From: Diphasiastrum complanatum
Taxonomy: Eukaryota > Streptophyta > Lycopodiopsida > Lycopodiales > Lycopodiaceae
Length of the DNA stretch: 64,000 nt
NCBI GenBank assembly: GCA_029204225.1
Contig: CM055108.1
Location: forward strand, 26,589,303-26,653,302
Reading direction: 5' to 3'
How positions within the stretch are numbered: position 1 is the stretch's first letter; each line of letters begins with the position of its first letter. Position numbers and translations under genes: made by a program. The notes under the pieces are model-generated. The model saw only the letters and a list, made by a program, of their open reading frames with translations, did not search any database and was not told where the DNA came from. Positions 1-10,345 of this stretch are shown here, piece after piece.

Positions 1-246
1 ACTTCAAAATTTCTTAACCTAGGAAAACTTAAGATAAAATATTTCTAATCTTAAGTTTCCTAAGTCTAAGTTCTAAATCTAAGTTAAGCTATTTTATTAT
101 TATTTAAGCTTCTACTCATGGGCTTACAAAACACATGCCATGGTTGAAGTTTATTGACATATATTTATACAAGGACTTACAAAACACATGTCATGGAGTT
201 TTATATCTTTCTTTTTATTTTCGCTGTGTTAGCACAATTGCTAACA
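1..246 (-). repeat. LTR, left copy, cut by the window edge
   Basis: On the minus strand this starts TGTTAGCAATTGTGCTAACA, an LTR-type end with an 8-base inverted repeat, and runs left out of the window. It is the reverse complement, with only scattered changes, of 7717 to about 7970. A purine run (AAAGAGGGGGATAA on the minus strand, 247-260) sits just before it. This is what a 3' LTR of the minus-strand gypsy element next door would show. Confidence 0.7.
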
Positions 247-252
247 TTATCC

Positions 253-1835
253 CCCTCTTTATTGGATTGGTGGTCCCACACCAATCGACGCCTTTTTGTC
301 CTGGATCTTTTGTGCTTCTTGGAGGCGAGACTGTTGTTGGGAGTGGTAGATTGTCGTGCCGATGCCCTCCATCATTTGCCACCGTAATTTGTTCAGGAAG
401 GGCATGGGTTTGTAATAATGGAGCATACCCTGTGAAAATTAAAACCGAATAGTCGATTGGTAAGAAGGAGAATAATCCAACATAGAGTAGAGTCCTGTGC
501 ACGAAACCATGCAATCCCCATGCAGGTCAACTATAAATAGATCACATCTCTTCATGCTACGCTGATATGGTCGTCTTGCATTCGCAGGGGTTTATTGATA
601 TCAAGGGCGATTGGGGGTAGCCCTCGATCCCAAAAATCTCTGAGTTCTGTCAGAAATGCCACCAGGCCGCAATCATCTGCAAAATATCTGACATCGCGAT
701 CAAGATTGCCATGGTGCTTCTAGTAGAATACTTGGCAGTTGGTGACCATGTCTTCGGCAAAGTTGCCGGTATCGACGCATATGAGCTTGGGCCAAAATAT
801 TCTATTCTTGACCTTAGTGGCAGGAAACGGTTCTTGTCTCGCTACTGGATAGTAATAAGGATTTGTGCGCATGTAGGAGGGAGCTTCAATATACCATGCC
901 ATTGAGGTCTTACTCTACTGGAAGAGCTGATGATGCCAGATATATTGTGGATCCAGAAGTTTGACTGCTTCTTTATGTGTTTGACTCTGGTCCAAATCTG
1001 ACAGTTTGTAGCCACCTCGCTCTTTTGTTATTGGATATTTCTTGGCAAACTCCTGAGAGGCGCGCAACTCCTTGTTCGGTTCTATGGGCATGATTCTGTG
1101 CTGGATGGTTGGTGCTTCAGAGGCAATCTCGTGATGAATTTGGGGGTCGGGTTCACAGGAGAGAGGAGGCAAGGGGTTAGGTTCAACAATTCTTTGTGAC
1201 CTAGGAGAAAATTATCGTGGAATGAATGGGGGATTAGTGGTGTCAAGAGGGTTAGAAGTAGTGGAAGGAAAAAGATAATGTTGGGAGCTGGTACCCCCAG
1301 ATCCTGACGGATTGGTTGGTGCTTGAGCTCCTTGCCCTAGGGGTTGGCCTTGAAAAGAGGAGCCTTGAGTTGCAGGAGGAGGCTGCTAGAATCCTGCTCC
1401 ATCTCCACCATCTGGTCCACCAAAGTGGTATCATGGAATTGGGCGTGCTCTACATGAACCGACAGTGTTGACTGGACAACGACTTTGAAGCGTTCTTCCA
1501 GGGTGGCTATGTGCTGGTTCAAGGCCTCGACGGAAGCAAGGTATGATTGTTGTAATTTTGAGTGCTGCTCCTTTCAACTTTTGGGCCAGCATTTGATAGG
1601 CCACCACTGGAATGACAGTTCCCTCAAGAATAGCTGGTGGTGCGAAGTCGTCGAAGTCCACCAATTCCAACTGTTCCTTCATAGCGGAACGTGCGGCTTG
1701 TGCATCTGCTACAACCTCATCCCTTTCGGCTTTGAGGTTATCGATGGTATGCTGCATTGTTGGATACCTTCAGTTGGAGCTGGTTCTGGAGGTGGAGTAG
1801 CATTTGCTGCTATTGTTGATTATAATTTGTGAGGT
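253..1835 (-). pseudogene. Decayed retroelement coding region, distal part
   Basis: The minus strand carries several open stretches (1757-1431, 1172-915, 902-720 and on to about 300) joined by frameshifts and stops. They encode a Glu/Lys/Gln-rich coiled-coil-like part near 1757-1600 and then a Tyr/Trp-containing part. I recognise no domain. It lies on the strand of the gypsy pol at 4290-7340 and ends in the purine run and LTR at 1-260, so I infer it belongs to that element or to a fused relative. It continues at 2216-3650 across a MITE. Confidence 0.45.
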
Positions 1836-2215
1836 CATTAGAGGAGTTCTAAATCTAGAAAAGACCCTTTGTAAAAATTCTTTTTATATTTTTTTCTCAA
1901 ATTTTTCTTACACATGCACCAATCAAAACACTCAAATTTGAAATCTACGTAACATAACTTTTTGAGTCCACATTTTGATTACATACTAAAAATGACATAA
2001 TTTTTTTAGTGGTGAGTCCAAATTTAGCGAAGTTTGGTGCATTGAAAAGCGCTTGACAAGGGCTTTCCAATGATATGTTACATGACATACTTCTGAACTA
2101 CGATTATAAAGTTATGGCAAGTCAAAAGTATTAGTGTCATAATATTTTAATAATAAAAAAGGCATCTTGCATGAATTCTTAAAAGGTCTTTTTGGAACTC
2201 AAAACTCCTCTAATG
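1836..2215. mobile_element. MITE of 380 bp with terminal inverted repeats
   Basis: The left end reads CATTAGAGGAGTT and the right end AACTCCTCTAATG, a perfect 13 bp inverted pair. The similarity continues inward (AAAGACC on the left, GGTCTTT on the right), giving a TIR of roughly 35 bp. There is no coding capacity, and it interrupts the minus-strand coding block. If TA is the target duplication it would be a Stowaway-like element, but the match extends outside that TA, so the superfamily is unsettled. Confidence 0.72.
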
Positions 2216-3650
2216 TCTGGATCTGCAGCTTCTATTATTTGTTTTCTTCCTCTAGCCTTGCTTTTTCTTTTTGAAGGTCCGCCATAGCACCATCATCGAA
2301 TTGCCGCATAGTATATTGTCCCCCTAGGATGCCGAATAGATTGTATTGAAGCTCATTCACCAACCATACCACTTTTTGGGCTACAAGGGGTAACTGCTCC
2401 CAAGGACCAATGTCAGGGAGGGTGCGTGTGTAGTTAGGATACGACATTGGGTTAGAGGGTAGAAAATCAGGAGCAGAGTTAGATGGAGATGTATGAAAGG
2501 CAACTGGAGGTGATTGAAAGAGGTGAAGAAATACTGCATGGCGAAGATGTGTGGATTGGGTTAGTGGTGACGGCGGTTGATGGAAGTGCGGTGAGTAATT
2601 GTAATGCAAAATCATCTACGTTGACTGTGGAGTCAAGTAGGGTGGAGATTTGTACAGGTGAGGGCTTTTGTGAAATTGGGAAAGTGAAGCCCCCTCGTGT
2701 TGAGAGTTAGTGAGGGTGTGGAGGTGGCATTAAATGGTGGGGGTGGTGGTGGGAGTGTGAGAGCAAGTGATGGAGAGGAGGTTGCCTGTGTGGATAGAAC
2801 CACGCCCATAGGATCAAAGCCTGAAGTGCTTGCCACCACTGAGCTGCCTGCTGCTGTCGCTACTGCTTGCCTGTGTTGCTGGGCCTGGTGAAGTAAGGCC
2901 GTGTGCTGCTCTAGGACCTCCTTTGGGACCTGAGAGAGTTTAAGCCTCCCTTCGGATTCAGCATACTCCGTCCCGATATCACTGGATAGAATGTCATGAG
3001 GGACATCGACTTCTGTGCTGATCGCCTTCCCTTTTTGCTTCTTAGTAAGTGGGGCTGGTGAGACCGGTTCTGAGTCCGTTGGGGGGTGGCTCATTTTTTT
3101 GTGCTTGGATAGAGATCATCCAGCTCCTTGATGGCGGCAGCAGCTGCCCTAGACCCCAACTGTTTGGTGACCAACATGTGGAGGAGATACCCATATTTGG
3201 TAGTTGGTTTTCTGGCTTTCAGAGCTTCGCACAGCTTCTCTGCTACCGTCTCAGCCCACTTGTAATTTTAAATGGGATCGTCCATGGTGAGGGTCAAAGA
3301 AAAGAGGTCGCTCAGTGGTATGCGATCCATCTTGGCGGTATGCACTTTGACCATGGTGACGAGGATTTCTGAGGCGGCCCGTAGATGGGGATCCGTGATG
3401 AGGCGTATGACGATCCCATCGTTGGTTTGGGCAATGGTTTTGCTATCCTCTGTCAGAAACTTGGTAAAGTATTTGGCATCGTAGCTGATGCCCTTGCCAT
3501 GGATTGTTTCTCCGAGATTAGGGAAGCCAATGCTCTGGAGATCCCCCGGAGAGACGTTGATGATGGTATAACTGCCACTCTTAGATGTAAGTCTGAAAGT
3601 CTGGAATTCATCCGAATAGGTGGATTAGGCCGCTTAGATGAGGCTCTCGC
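2216..3650 (-). pseudogene. Decayed retroelement coding region, proximal part, gag-like or accessory ORF
   Basis: Minus-strand reading from about 3645 gives a continuous protein with one internal stop near 3270, then a frameshift into 3094-2633 and 2615-2235. It contains a WAETVAEKLCEALKAR stretch, then KPTTKYGYLLHML, then a Lys/Gln-rich segment (LTKKQKGKA) and a Pro/Ser-rich, Gln-rich tail. The gypsy element at 34.5-37.15 kb carries a similar block (WADAIANFLHEE, then FTTFGYLL, then a Lys/Glu-rich run) upstream of its pol, whereas here the block lies downstream of pol. It is a putative gag or accessory ORF; function unknown. Confidence 0.5.
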
Positions 3651-4289
3651 TTAGCTGGTCCTGGAAAAGAGTCAGATCAAAGCCAAGGCTGGAAATAAAT
3701 TTGTGGAGAGAAGGGTGGAGGTCTATATATAGACTTTTTTTGGTAGGAATTCACAACTTCACTCAGAAATCGTCTTCAGTGTCCATGATTTGGTAGTGAT
3801 GGTCGTGAATTTTGAGGCAACGTTCTGAGGGTCCGCGAATTTTGGTAAGTGATTTTTTTATGCCAAAAGAAAAAAAAAACGTCTGACAGTGCAAAACTTT
3901 TTCTGATCAGAATTTGCAGAGATAGCAGAGAAATCGTGGGAATCATTTGGAGCTCCAACGAATTGTCTGCAGATTTTGACAATGGATATCTGATGAGAAA
4001 AACTACATTTTTCTATTTTTAGAAAATTTTGTCTCTAAGACAGAATTTGCGGAGGCCAAAAATGAATCGTGCACTGTAAAAAAGGGGTCAGACAAATTCT
4101 ATCTGAGATGGTGTGAAACAATTCTTCTGAAACTAATGGCTTTTATGGCTTTCTCAGAGAAGACTGTTGGTATACGTGATCTGATAGTCTTTTGATGGTT
4201 TGAACAAGAAAGCACAACAAAAATTTTGTCGAAAAGGTAGACATGCAATAAAAAAAGAAAGAAAAACAGCAGGAAAGAAAACAATTAAT
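3651..4289 (-). other. Non-coding spacer between pol and the downstream ORF block, with a TATA palindrome
   Basis: No supported gene. It includes the 14-base palindrome GTCTATATATAGAC at 3721-3734, about 75 bases upstream (minus strand) of the decayed ORF at 3645. This is a plausible TATA element of an LTR or an internal promoter. I could not define LTR ends or a primer-binding site here. Confidence 0.35.
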
Positions 4290-7200
4290 ACATATAAAGA
4301 TAAAAACAGGATTCATTGTCCTTTCTCAGTCGGCTCCCATTGACCACAGTGTCGAGGACATCGCCTTGAAGGGTTTGGAGTTGTACATATCCAAAGGCAA
4401 AGATGTTAGAAAATTTCAGTTTGTCTTTGAGGGCTTTGGCCTAGTATAGCAGGACTTTATTTCCAAATTGGAAGTCTCCAAGTTTCAATGATCGATCATG
4501 CCATGCTTTTTGTCGTCGTTTGTGGACTTGTTGAGCATGGATGCTGATCCGTCGTGTTTCATAGAGTTGCTCCAGATGGAATAACCTGTTTGCTAGATTC
4601 TGGTGAGTATCAAGGTCAAGGTTATAGGCCAGTCGGAGGGAGGGGATATGGAATTCCATAGGCATAACGGCTTCTTGGCCATATGTTAGCTGGAAAAGGG
4701 TTAAGCTTGTAGCTCGCTTCGGGGTGGTGCGATAAGCCCAGAGAGCAGCATGGAGTTTGAGCTCCCAATCAGATCGGCTGAATTTGATGGTTTTGGTGAG
4801 AATTCCACATAGGATTTTATTGGTGGATTCCGTCTGGCCATTGCATCGTGGATAGTATGGGGAACTTTTGCGATGTACCACAAATTTTTTTGAAAGGAGA
4901 TCTGCTATGACAGAGTTAAGGAAATTTGTACCCCTATCACTAATAAGCTCTAGAGGACATCCGAAATGAACAATAACCTGTTCATAGAAAAATTTTGCAG
5001 TAGAACAAACATCATCATTGCGAACAGCTCATGCTTCAACCCATTTGGTGCAATAGTCTGTAGCTACTATGATGTAACGAGATTGTGTGTGTCGAGCAAC
5101 AAGACTAATAGGTCCGACATAATCAATTCTCCATTTTTGGAAAGCTTGATCAGTGGTTACAGGGTGTAAAGGCATGTAGTCTGTCTTTTGAAAGCATTTT
5201 GTGCGTTGGCAGACATCACAAGCCTTAGTGTAATTGTGCATATTCTTGAAGAGTGTTGGCCACCAAAAACCGGCCAAGAGGATTTTCTTAGCAGTTGTTT
5301 TAGAAGAGAAATGACCTGCACCAATACCTCTATGAGTGAGGGAAATTACAGAGGGTATTCTACCTTCAGTAAGACATCTTCAGATAATTCCATCTAACCC
5401 TTGCTTGTAGAGTTGTCCTGCAATTTACGTATAAGGTTTAGTTTTGAGGACCAACGCACGTTGTTCAGGTTTAGGGAAGGAAGGATCTATCTGTCCTAAA
5501 GCTAAATATGCTGTAATTTCCTTAGCCCATACAGGTGTAGAGTCAACTTCAAAAAAGATTGCATCTGGTAAATCATCGTTGACGCCTTGATCAGGGGTAG
5601 GAAGGGTAGGGATTTGGGATAGATGGTCTGCTAGAAAATGCTGAACTCTCTTACGAACCACAATCCTAAAGTCAAATTCTCGCAGTAATAGGATCCATCC
5701 AGTAATACGGCCTGTGGTGCAGGTCTTGTTGATGAGATACAATAGTGCTTGATGATCAGTGAAGAACGCAAAAACTTTTCCTAGAAGATAATGGCGAAAC
5801 TTCTGAACCACATATACCATTGCCAAGGCTTCACGTTCGGTAGTGGTATAATTGACTTCAGCAGATATCAATTGTCGACTAAGAAAACAGATTGGGTAGT
5901 CCTTTTTGAATTCTTCCGGTTCGGTGAGCACTGCTCCAATGGCATACTTGGATGCATCGGTATGCACATGGAATTCTTTAGAATAATCAGGAGCCCAGAG
6001 GATGGGTGCATTGGTAAGGGCTTCTTTGAGTTGATTAAATGCGACGCGTTGTTCATCCGTCCATTTGGGAACTACAACTACTTTGTAGATTAAGCGTGCT
6101 TTGTTAGCGAAATAGAAAATAAAGCACCGATAGTAGTTGGCGTGGCCAAGGAAAGAGTAAACTTCCCGTATCGTACGCGGTTCCGGTAGGTTTTGAATGA
6201 TAAGGATCTTTTCAGGGTCAGTGGCAATGCCATTTCGTGAAATAATATGTCCTAACACAATACCATGGGTTACCCAAATCTAGCATTTTTCAGGATTAAG
6301 AGAGATGTCGAAGCGTTGACATTGGATAAATTTTTTTTTGAGCACAGACAAATGGTGTTTCTTCGGAATGTGCTCCTGAATTGTCCAAGTAAACCTCTAA
6401 GGTATCGCCCATCTGCTGAGAAAAGGCCGCTTGCATAACACATTGGAAGGTGCTAGGAGCATTGCAGAGACCAAAGGGCATGACTTTCCAGCAGAAGGTG
6501 TCCCATTTTGTGGCAAAAGTGGTTTTATGTTGATCTTCTTCAGCGATTTGGATCATATTGTATCCGCTAAAGCCATCTAAGAAGGAGTAAGCCTCATCTC
6601 CTGCGAGATTTTCTAAGATGGATTCTCCGAAAGGTAATGGAAAATGATCACGTTCGGTGACAGCGTTAAGTTTCTTAAAGTCGACACAGATTCAGGGTTT
6701 TCCATTTTTCTTGGGAACAATGACAATTGGAGAGACCCACTCAGTATGTTCGATTTCATAGATAAATTCTGCATCTAAGAGGCATTGTAATTCCTCTTTG
6801 ATCTTGGCCTTATAGATGGGATTGCATCTATATGGACGACTAGCAGTGGGCCTCGCACACGGTTTAAGTGGGATATGATGCATAACTACTTGGGGTGAGA
6901 TGCCTTTCATGTCTTTATAGGTCTAGGCAAAGACATGTCAATATTTCCGCATGAGATTTTCAAGCCGTCCGCGTTGTTCGCGATTGAGATGAGCTCCGAC
7001 GTGGACAAGATATTCGTTGGTTGCATTTGGCTCACTCAGAGAAAGGGTTATAGTTTGTGCAGGGCCTTTGTAGGGTGAATTACCAATTGACTCACGTTGA
7101 GCTTGGGGTAATTGGATTGTGACATCCTCGATCATATAGTCCTTAAAGTATGCAGGAATATCATGGGCTGGAGATTCGAGGGGGTCCTTGTCTTTTTCTT

Positions 7201-7340
7201 GCCAGGATGGTGATTGGGAATGTGCAAAAAAAAGACTATACCCTACAAGTACAACTGCTCCCGGACAGAGTGATCGCCGAATCACAGGGAGAAAGTGCAA
7301 TAAAGGGCAAACCACACTATTCTAGGGGCAGGTAGCTAGT
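4290..7340 (-). pseudogene. Ty3/gypsy pol (RT, RNase H, integrase), element 1
   Basis: Read on the minus strand from 7315 downwards, the domains follow gypsy order: reverse transcriptase (about 6910-6290), RNase H (6258-5640), HHCC zinc-binding and integrase core (5320-4440). Motifs seen include WVSPIVIVPKKNGKP, VMPFGLCNAPSTFQ, TDASKYAIGAVL, a CDVCQRTK zinc ligand pair, WRIDYVGP, SDRGTNF and NGQTEST. The RT catalytic motif reads YLDN instead of YxDD. Stops and frameshifts break it at about 6910-6938, 6290 and 5425, and again in the integrase. No gag or protease lies upstream (right) of it. It is a dead copy; closest by look to plant Tat/Athila-type pol, by inference only. Confidence 0.88.
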
Positions 7341-7516
7341 GAACCCGCATTGGCCGATTCTCTAAAATTGCATCGATTTTGGTGAGTTAGTCCAAATCAA
7401 ACAGCGGGAGGCTTGAATCTTTTTTATCAAACCTTGGAATTGACCTTTGAGACTTCTCATTGCACTGTAAGCCTCTCATTTAGCCTCATTAAGTTATAAG
7501 AGCAATTTTTGGTGAA
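7341..7516 (+). other. Junction between gypsy pol and copia gag
   Basis: Short non-coding stretch. Its right part probably is the leader of the copia gag stub that starts at 7517. No LTR end, purine tract or primer site could be read. Confidence 0.3.
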
Positions 7517-7716
7517 ATGGCAAGATTAGGAGATTTCGTTCTTGGAGAAGCCAGTAAATTGGATGGGGCATCCAATTATAGCATTTGTAATTTCAAAATG
7601 AAGAGTATCTTAATGGATAAGGAGCTATGGGACATCATCACTGGGGTGGAGCAACACCCAAATACAACTCCAGCCAACATTTGCTCATTTGACAAAAGGG
7701 CACAAAAGGCTTCATC
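7517..7716 (+). pseudogene. Ty1/copia gag N-terminus, truncated
   Basis: The first 66 codons of a copia gag: ATG at 7517, with the typical KLDGASNY start and FKMKSILMDKELWDII helix of the DUF4219/UBN2 region. The frame stops being gag exactly where the LTR begins (TGTTAGC at 7717). The rest of the gene is absent on the far side of the LTR, so this is a stub rather than a simply interrupted gene. Confidence 0.75.
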
Positions 7717-8240
7717 TGTTAGCAACTGTGCTAACACAACGAAAATAAAAAGAAAGAAATAAAACTCCGTGGCATGTGTTTTGTAAGTCCACGTATGAAT
7801 ATCTGTCAATAAACTTCAACCATGGCATGTGTTTTGTAAGCCCATGAGTAGAAGCTTAAATAATAATAAAATAGCTTAAATTAGATTTAGAACTTAGACT
7901 TAGGAAACTTAAGATTAGAAATATTTTATCTTAAGTTTTTCTAAGTTAAGAAACTTTGAAGTTCTAAATCCTAAGTTAGAAGTTCGAGAAAGGCTAGAAA
8001 CAGATTAGTCCCATAAGCTAGTAGATACTTATGGAAGACCCTCTTTGCCATAAAAGGAGAGGTATTTACCTTGTAAACAACAATCTGAGATTATGCAAAA
8101 TTGCTCTCTATTGAGATTATCATTTTATTTCTTTGTGTTCCCATTGGAAGGTGCATAGCTTGAGGGAAGGCGCTCTGGCCTCCTCTTGCCTCCTTTCATT
8201 GGCTTATTGTGGCATGTTTTTATTGGTTTATTTAGTTAGC
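7717..8240 (+). repeat. LTR, right copy, opposite orientation to 1-246
   Basis: Starts TGTTAGCAACTGTGCTAACA and matches the reverse complement of 1-246 throughout the comparable part. It carries a TATA-like CATAAAAGGAGAGG near 8050 and a T-rich stretch near 8120 that fits the R/U5 part. The right end is approximate: no CA terminus with an adjacent primer site was found. Confidence 0.65.
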
Positions 8241-8673
8241 CGCAACTTATCTTTCAAACCCTCTGGGTGTTAATCTAGGTCTTAGTTTAGCAATCTTGCT
8301 AGTTGGGTTTGCCTTAGCAAGGATTTTTATTATTGATTCAACGGGTAAACTCAAACTTGCATGCATCCATGACAAAGGATCCTCAACCACCAACTCAATA
8401 TTTGAGCCATACAGTCCAGCCACGCAAAAGGTCATTATGTTAAATCTACTGATATCATAAACTGGAGCCATAGTCAAGCTATCATTGATTGTGTGAATGC
8501 CGATTATTGTGCTCAGCATTAGGATAACTGTACCTCTCCACTCCCGATCGATCACGACCAATTACCTGATCTGGATACACCTATTATTAATATCAATTTT
8601 ATTGATATTCTTCCACACCATGATGAGCTATTAAATGTTGCATGGCTACCTACTACTGAATCAGATGATTTAT
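8241..8673. other. Unassigned, coding-like stretch
   Basis: The plus strand near 8440-8700 reads as an Asp/Leu-rich coding remnant (DQLPDLDTPIINI, then LPHHDELLNVAWLPTTESDD), and the minus strand has a 104-codon open frame at 8561-8247. Neither resembles a domain I know. The copia RT to its right stops at about 8674, so the normal RNase H end of that element is not here. Confidence 0.25.
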
Positions 8674-9275
8674 TCATCGATGATGAGAATGTCTTACGAC
8701 TTCAGAAGTCGTGAAGTAAGAATTTGAATCTGAAGAGCTAGGTGTGTAACCGTGATCAATAAGGAAAGTATTGATCATTTGAGACCATGCTCGAACAGAT
8801 TGCTTCAAGCCATAAAGTGCCTTATGGAGTTTACACACATGATTGTATTTACCCTCGATAATATAACTTTTGGGTTGTACCATGTAAATGTCTTCTTCAA
8901 TAACTCCATTGAGATATGTTGTCTGTACATCCATATGATGTATTTCCAAATTTGTTATAGCAGCAGACGATAACAAAAGTCAAACAGAAGAATGCTTGAC
9001 TACTGGACTGAAAGTCTCAGTGTAATCGACGCTGTATACCTGAGAAAATCCTATGGCGACAAGTTGGGCTTTCTTCTCTCAATGCTTCCATCTGCTTTGT
9101 ACTTGATTTTGAAAATCCATTTGCAATCAACTATGTTTCTTCTAGCAGGTAATTCAACAATCGTCCGTGTCTGGTTCCTGATAAGAGATGAATACTCTTT
9201 ATCCATAGCTTCTTTCCAGAGATCATAATTTGGTTGACTAAGTGCCTCTTCGACAGTCGTCGGCTCTTAAAGAAT
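8674..9275 (-). pseudogene. Ty1/copia reverse transcriptase fragment, element A
   Basis: Minus-strand translation gives the start of the RVT_2 domain: EPTTVEEALSQP and LWKEAMDKEY, then WIFKIKYKADGSI, MDVQTTYLNGVIEEDIYM and ALYGLKQSVRAW. One frameshift lies near 8980-9080. It begins abruptly at about 9272, next to the long-TIR element, and is cut at 8674 before the YVDD motif. It pairs with the gag-protease part at 14080-15308 on the other side of that element. Confidence 0.85.
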
Positions 9276-9293
9276 CTCATAAAAAGGAAAGTG

Positions 9294-9607
9294 GTTTCTT
9301 ATGACATGCAAAAGCTTAATGATCAAGAGTGGAGCATGCATAGTTATTAGGCATTAACTGGCATTACATGCAAGAGTCAAAACTGACATGCATGGACATT
9401 AGGCAATGGATGGTGGTACGTGCAAGCTTCAAAACAGACATGCATGGACATTAAGCAAGGAACGATATGACATGCAAGCTTCAAATCTGACATGCATGGA
9501 CATTAAGCAAGGAATGGTATGACATGCAAGTTTCAAATCTGACATGCATGACTATATAGATGGTGTGACATGCACGACCATTAGGCTATGGATGGCATGT
9601 AAGTTCT

Positions 9608-9639
<32 letters not shown>

Positions 9640-10345
9640 TAAAAGAAAGTGAGTATGTATGTGTGTGTGGTCCCAAAAGGGTTCCAATCCAAGCTTGGTA
9701 GATCTTCCTTATGCCATAGCTCCAGGCTTTCTTCCCAGCACCTGTACACATAGAAATAAGAGCAAGAGGCAAACCAAAAATAAAAAGGAGATGAATAATG
9801 AGAAAGAGGGACGAGTTACTCCTTTTATAGGGAATGGGTAGCCTTTAGGGAGTGGTTGAGGTTTCCAAAATAAGTGTGAGAGGTGTAAGGGAGACTCTAA
9901 GAGAAGTAGAGTGACAGGATGAGGTGTATAGGTGTGAGAAGGTGTTTATCAACTTGTTAAAGCAAAAGGGGAGAAGTAGGAGGGCGCATTTCCTTAGGTG
10001 TCCTATGGCTTACAAGCCATGTGGCAAAGTAGGTAAGTTACATATTGATAAGCATGGAAGGTAGGTAACTTAACATTTAATGTTAGCCACTTTCAAGTTG
10101 TATTTTTCTTGGCATACAACATTGGGATTCACCCCAGGTGTTTTTCATAAAATGGGAAAAGATTTGTATATGTCCATCTTATCTTGCATAATTTTCATCA
10201 ATTCCTAGGCCCTTTTTTCTAGGAGTTGCCCATCCACAATCATAGTGGAGTGTGACACAAAGGGTGATCAATCCTTTGGTTTCTTCTCCAAATCTTTATA
10301 GACTCGATTGAGCCTTCTTTATAGACTCGATTGAGCCTTCTTTAT
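9294..10345 (+). repeat. Left long inverted arm with 52 bp tandem units
   Basis: At 9330-9600 a unit of about 52 bp (GACATGCATGGACATTAAGC core, then GACATGCAAGCTTCAAATCT) is repeated about four and a half times. A (GA)n tract follows at 9609-9636, and further shared blocks run to the doubled TTTATAGACTCGATTGAGCC at 10310-10345. Dense GCATGC/GACATGCA words are the hallmark of the arm tip. Confidence 0.75.
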
